From Dehalococcoidia bacterium UBA5748 (GTDB taxonomy: Bacteria > Chloroflexota > Dehalococcoidia > Dehalococcoidales > UBA5627), in assembly GCA_002419135.1 (NCBI GenBank), contig DIFM01000021.1, positions 1-16,954 of the forward strand: 16,954 nt of DNA, written 5' to 3'. The notes under the pieces were generated by a model. It saw only the letters and a program-made list of their open reading frames with translations. It was not told the origin of the DNA and made no database searches. Each line of letters begins with the position of its first letter. The stretch's first letter is position 1. A program made the position numbers and the translations under genes. Shown here piece by piece: positions 15,363 through 16,954 of the stretch.

Positions 15363-16749
15363 CCTGATACATATTATATCCGCGCTTTTTCTTTTTTAAT
15401 TTAATTCCGTCTTCAGCGCTTACTTTCCCGTGAACATCCTTCTTTTTCTTTTTCTGTTGTGTTTTAGCTTGCGGTTTAGGCGTTGCGGGAGGAAGTATAT
15501 CTTCCGCAAAACGTATTTCTGTTTTACCGCGCGGCTCGCTACGACTTGCAACAAAAACAGGCTCGATGGGAACTTCATCCGATTCGATTTCTTCAAAGAC
15601 TTCGTCTTCCTGCTTCTCTTCCGGTACCGATTCTTCGAAAACCTCTTCAACCACAGGCTCGATTATTTCTTCTTCGGCGGCCGGCTCAGGCTCCGGTTTT
15701 GCTTTCTCTTCTTCAATAAAGCTTGATTCGCTCTTAATATCGATACGCCAACCGGTAAGTTTCACCGCCAACCTGACGTTTTGCCCTTCTTTGCCGATTG
15801 CCAGCGACAGTTGCTTATCGGGGATAATTACAACCGCCGCATTTTCTTCCTCTTTTAAACGTACGCCGGCGACCTGTGCCGGGCTTATAGCGCTGATTAT
15901 ATATTTAGCCGGGTCTGTGCTCCAGTTGACTATATCTATTTTTTCGCCGTTTAATTCATTTACAATATTTTGAATTCTGATACCGCGTAATCCCACACAG
16001 CACCCGACAGCATCGATACCTTCCTGGCGGGCCGCAACGGCAACCTTACTGCGGAATCCGGCTTCTCTGGCTACAGACTTGATTTCAACAGTGCCATTAT
16101 AAATCTCAGGAACTTCAATCTCTATTATGCGTCTTAACAGGTTGGGATGTGAACGTGAAACTATCAATAAAGGACCCCGGGCGGATTGCCCTACTTCTAC
16201 CAGGTAGACTTTTAACCTCTGTCCTACCCTGTACCTTTCATTGGCAGGTTGTTCGATAGACGGCATCACCGCTTCGGCCCTTCCAAGGTCGATAAACACC
16301 TGTTTAGGCTCGATACGCCTTACTACGCCGGTTATCACTTCCCCCTGCTTGTCGGCATATTCCTCGAAAATGGCGCTGTGTTCCGCTTCATGGAGACGCT
16401 GTAGAATTACCTGCTTGGCTGTTTGTGCAGCAATACGGCCTGCATTGCTGGGAGTAGCTTCGACAACTATTTCATCTCCTACGGTAATTCCTTTTTTAAC
16501 CTTTTTTGCTTCTTCCAATGATATTTCACAGCGCGGGTCGACAACCTTTTCCACCACTGTTCTACTTGCCCAAACGGCTACCCTGCCGTTATTCGGATCG
16601 ATTTTGACAGTGATCTCCTGATTTTGAGTAAAATTATCCTTCCTGTAAGCCGATACCAGCGCCGACTCTACAGCACCAAGTACCACCTCCTTGGATAAAT
16701 TTTTCTCCGCCGAAAGCTGAGTAATAGCGAGTAAAAAATCGCTTTTCAT
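15343..16749 (-). CDS. nusA: Transcription termination/antitermination protein NusA
   Basis: NusA binds RNA polymerase and nascent RNA, promoting pausing and hairpin termination and taking part in antitermination. The 468-residue protein has the polymerase-binding N-terminal domain (about 1-130) and an S1 domain (about 135-200). KH1 contains the VGLRGIRIQ loop near 252-260, and KH2 contains AIGKEGQNVR (317-326). From 341 to the end is a low-complexity tail, first Glu/Pro/Val-rich and then Lys-rich (about 435-460), in place of the ordered acidic repeats of E. coli NusA. The ATG at 16749 is preceded by GGAGGA 11 nt upstream. A promoter and an intrinsic terminator lie in the leader, suggesting attenuation. 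rimP, the usual upstream neighbour, is not seen. ylxR overlaps the 3' end. Confidence 0.97.
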   Translation of the reverse strand: MKSDFLLAITQLSAEKNLSKEVVLGAVESALVSAYRKDNFTQNQEITVKIDPNNGRVAVWASRTVVEKVVDPRCEISLEEAKKVKKGITVGDEIVVEATPSNAGRIAAQTAKQVILQRLHEAEHSAIFEEYADKQGEVITGVVRRIEPKQVFIDLGRAEAVMPSIEQPANERYRVGQRLKVYLVEVGQSARGPLLIVSRSHPNLLRRIIEIEVPEIYNGTVEIKSVAREAGFRSKVAVAARQEGIDAVGCCVGLRGIRIQNIVNELNGEKIDIVNWSTDPAKYIISAISPAQVAGVRLKEEENAAVVIIPDKQLSLAIGKEGQNVRLAVKLTGWRIDIKSESSFIEEEKAKPEPEPAAEEEIIEPVVEEVFEESVPEEKQEDEVFEEIESDEVPIEPVFVASRSEPRGKTEIRFAEDILPPATPKPQAKTQQKKKKKDVHGKVSAEDGIKLKKKKRGYNMYQDDEEYF

Positions 16750-16807
16750 CCCAGAATCAGTCCTCCAATATATTCCTTATATTACAGTTACCGCTGTTCC
16801 TAACAAC

Positions 16808-16831
16808 AAAAAAGTGGGTCTGAACCCACTT
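16808..16831 (-). terminator. Intrinsic terminator in the nusA leader
   Basis: On the leftward strand AAGTGGGT (16831-16824) pairs perfectly with ACCCACTT (16819-16812) around a TCAG loop and runs into six T residues (16813-16808). It lies about 60 bp upstream of the nusA start codon and downstream of the predicted promoter at 16857-16885, so most transcripts would meet it before nusA. This arrangement is typical of attenuation. It could also terminate transcription coming out of the neighbouring insertion-sequence-like element. Confidence 0.8.
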
Positions 16832-16856
16832 CCTACGTTTAATCTCAATTATTCAA

Positions 16857-16885
16857 AGTATATCACACTGCCTCATTATATGCAA
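16857..16885 (-). promoter_or_regulatory. Promoter of the nusA-ylxR-infB-rbfA-truB operon
   Basis: On the leftward strand TTGCAT (16885-16880) and TATACT (16862-16857) are separated by exactly 17 bp. Transcription would begin near 16850, giving a leader of about 100 nt that contains the terminator hairpin. The promoter lies 15 bp inside (nusA side) of the proposed insertion-sequence end, so both hexamers are chromosomal and not supplied by the element. Confidence 0.65.
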
Positions 16886-16900
16886 TAGCCTGTAAGAGTC

Positions 16901-16954
16901 GGGTAGTGTAAACTTTTTTGTGTAAATTCTTTTAGGGAAACTCTGAAAAAGTCC
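16901..16954. mobile_element. End of an IS256-family-like insertion sequence, cut by the window
   Basis: From about 16901 the sequence reads GGGTAGTGTAAAC, a T run, then GTGTAAATTC. This is the kind of terminal inverted repeat carried by IS256 (mutator-type transposase) elements. The family match is from memory of such ends, not from a search. The transposase gene, the other end and the target duplication would lie beyond the window, so completeness cannot be judged. Confidence 0.5.

Noticed and set aside
16812..16831. Possible tRNA T-arm because of the GGTTCAGACCC-like sequence
   Set aside because: The surrounding bases do not form the other arms; the stem with its U tract is a terminator.
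1..16954. CRISPR array, tRNA, rRNA or lysine riboswitch
   Set aside because: No regularly spaced repeats, no cloverleaf-like segments and no conserved leader before dapB were found by reading.

Overview
The window looks like a chromosomal segment of a bacterium with moderate GC, most likely a member of the Chloroflexota class Dehalococcoidia. That placement is an inference from the gene set and compact proteins: a 607-residue IF2, a diaminopimelate trio directly behind rpsO-pnp, and an actinobacterial-type inositol-1-phosphate synthase beside a PimA-like glycosyltransferase. No rRNA or tRNA gene is present to confirm it. Start codons are unusual in number: TTG opens rpsO, pnp, ino1, truB and the small toxin-like gene, and GTG opens infB and the glycosyltransferase.

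Layout. Positions 1-1840 are an AT-rich accessory segment. It holds a nested inverted repeat, a strong promoter, and three tightly packed genes: an unrecognised 199-residue protein, a two-part protein ending in a HicB-like antitoxin domain, and a 98-residue HicA-like small protein. This resembles a toxin-antitoxin cassette with one extra gene. From about 1810 the conserved chromosome begins: a promoter, then rpsO, pnp, dapB, asd and dapA, all rightward with gaps of 3 to 41 bp. These encode a ribosomal protein, an RNA-degrading enzyme and three consecutive enzymes that commit aspartate to lysine/diaminopimelate.

The 358-bp gap at 7105-7462 separates dapA from the convergent leftward genes. It contains a roughly 158-bp inverted-repeat (MITE/REP-like) element and the purA terminator. 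All genes from 7463 to 16749 are leftward. In transcription order there are two groups. One is nusA, ylxR, infB, rbfA, truB, the standard transcription/translation-factor operon but with no rimP in front. The other is ino1, a PimA-like glycosyltransferase, a CDP-alcohol phosphatidyltransferase and purA, which looks like an inositol-phospholipid operon with purA attached to its end.

At the right edge, the nusA upstream region carries a good sigma70-type promoter, then an intrinsic terminator about 60 bp before the nusA start codon, an arrangement that suggests attenuation. About 15 bp upstream of that promoter lies a sequence resembling the end of an IS256-family insertion sequence, cut off by the window. 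The most novel material is the AT-rich three-gene cassette. The inositol-lipid operon and the nusA leader are the next most interesting.
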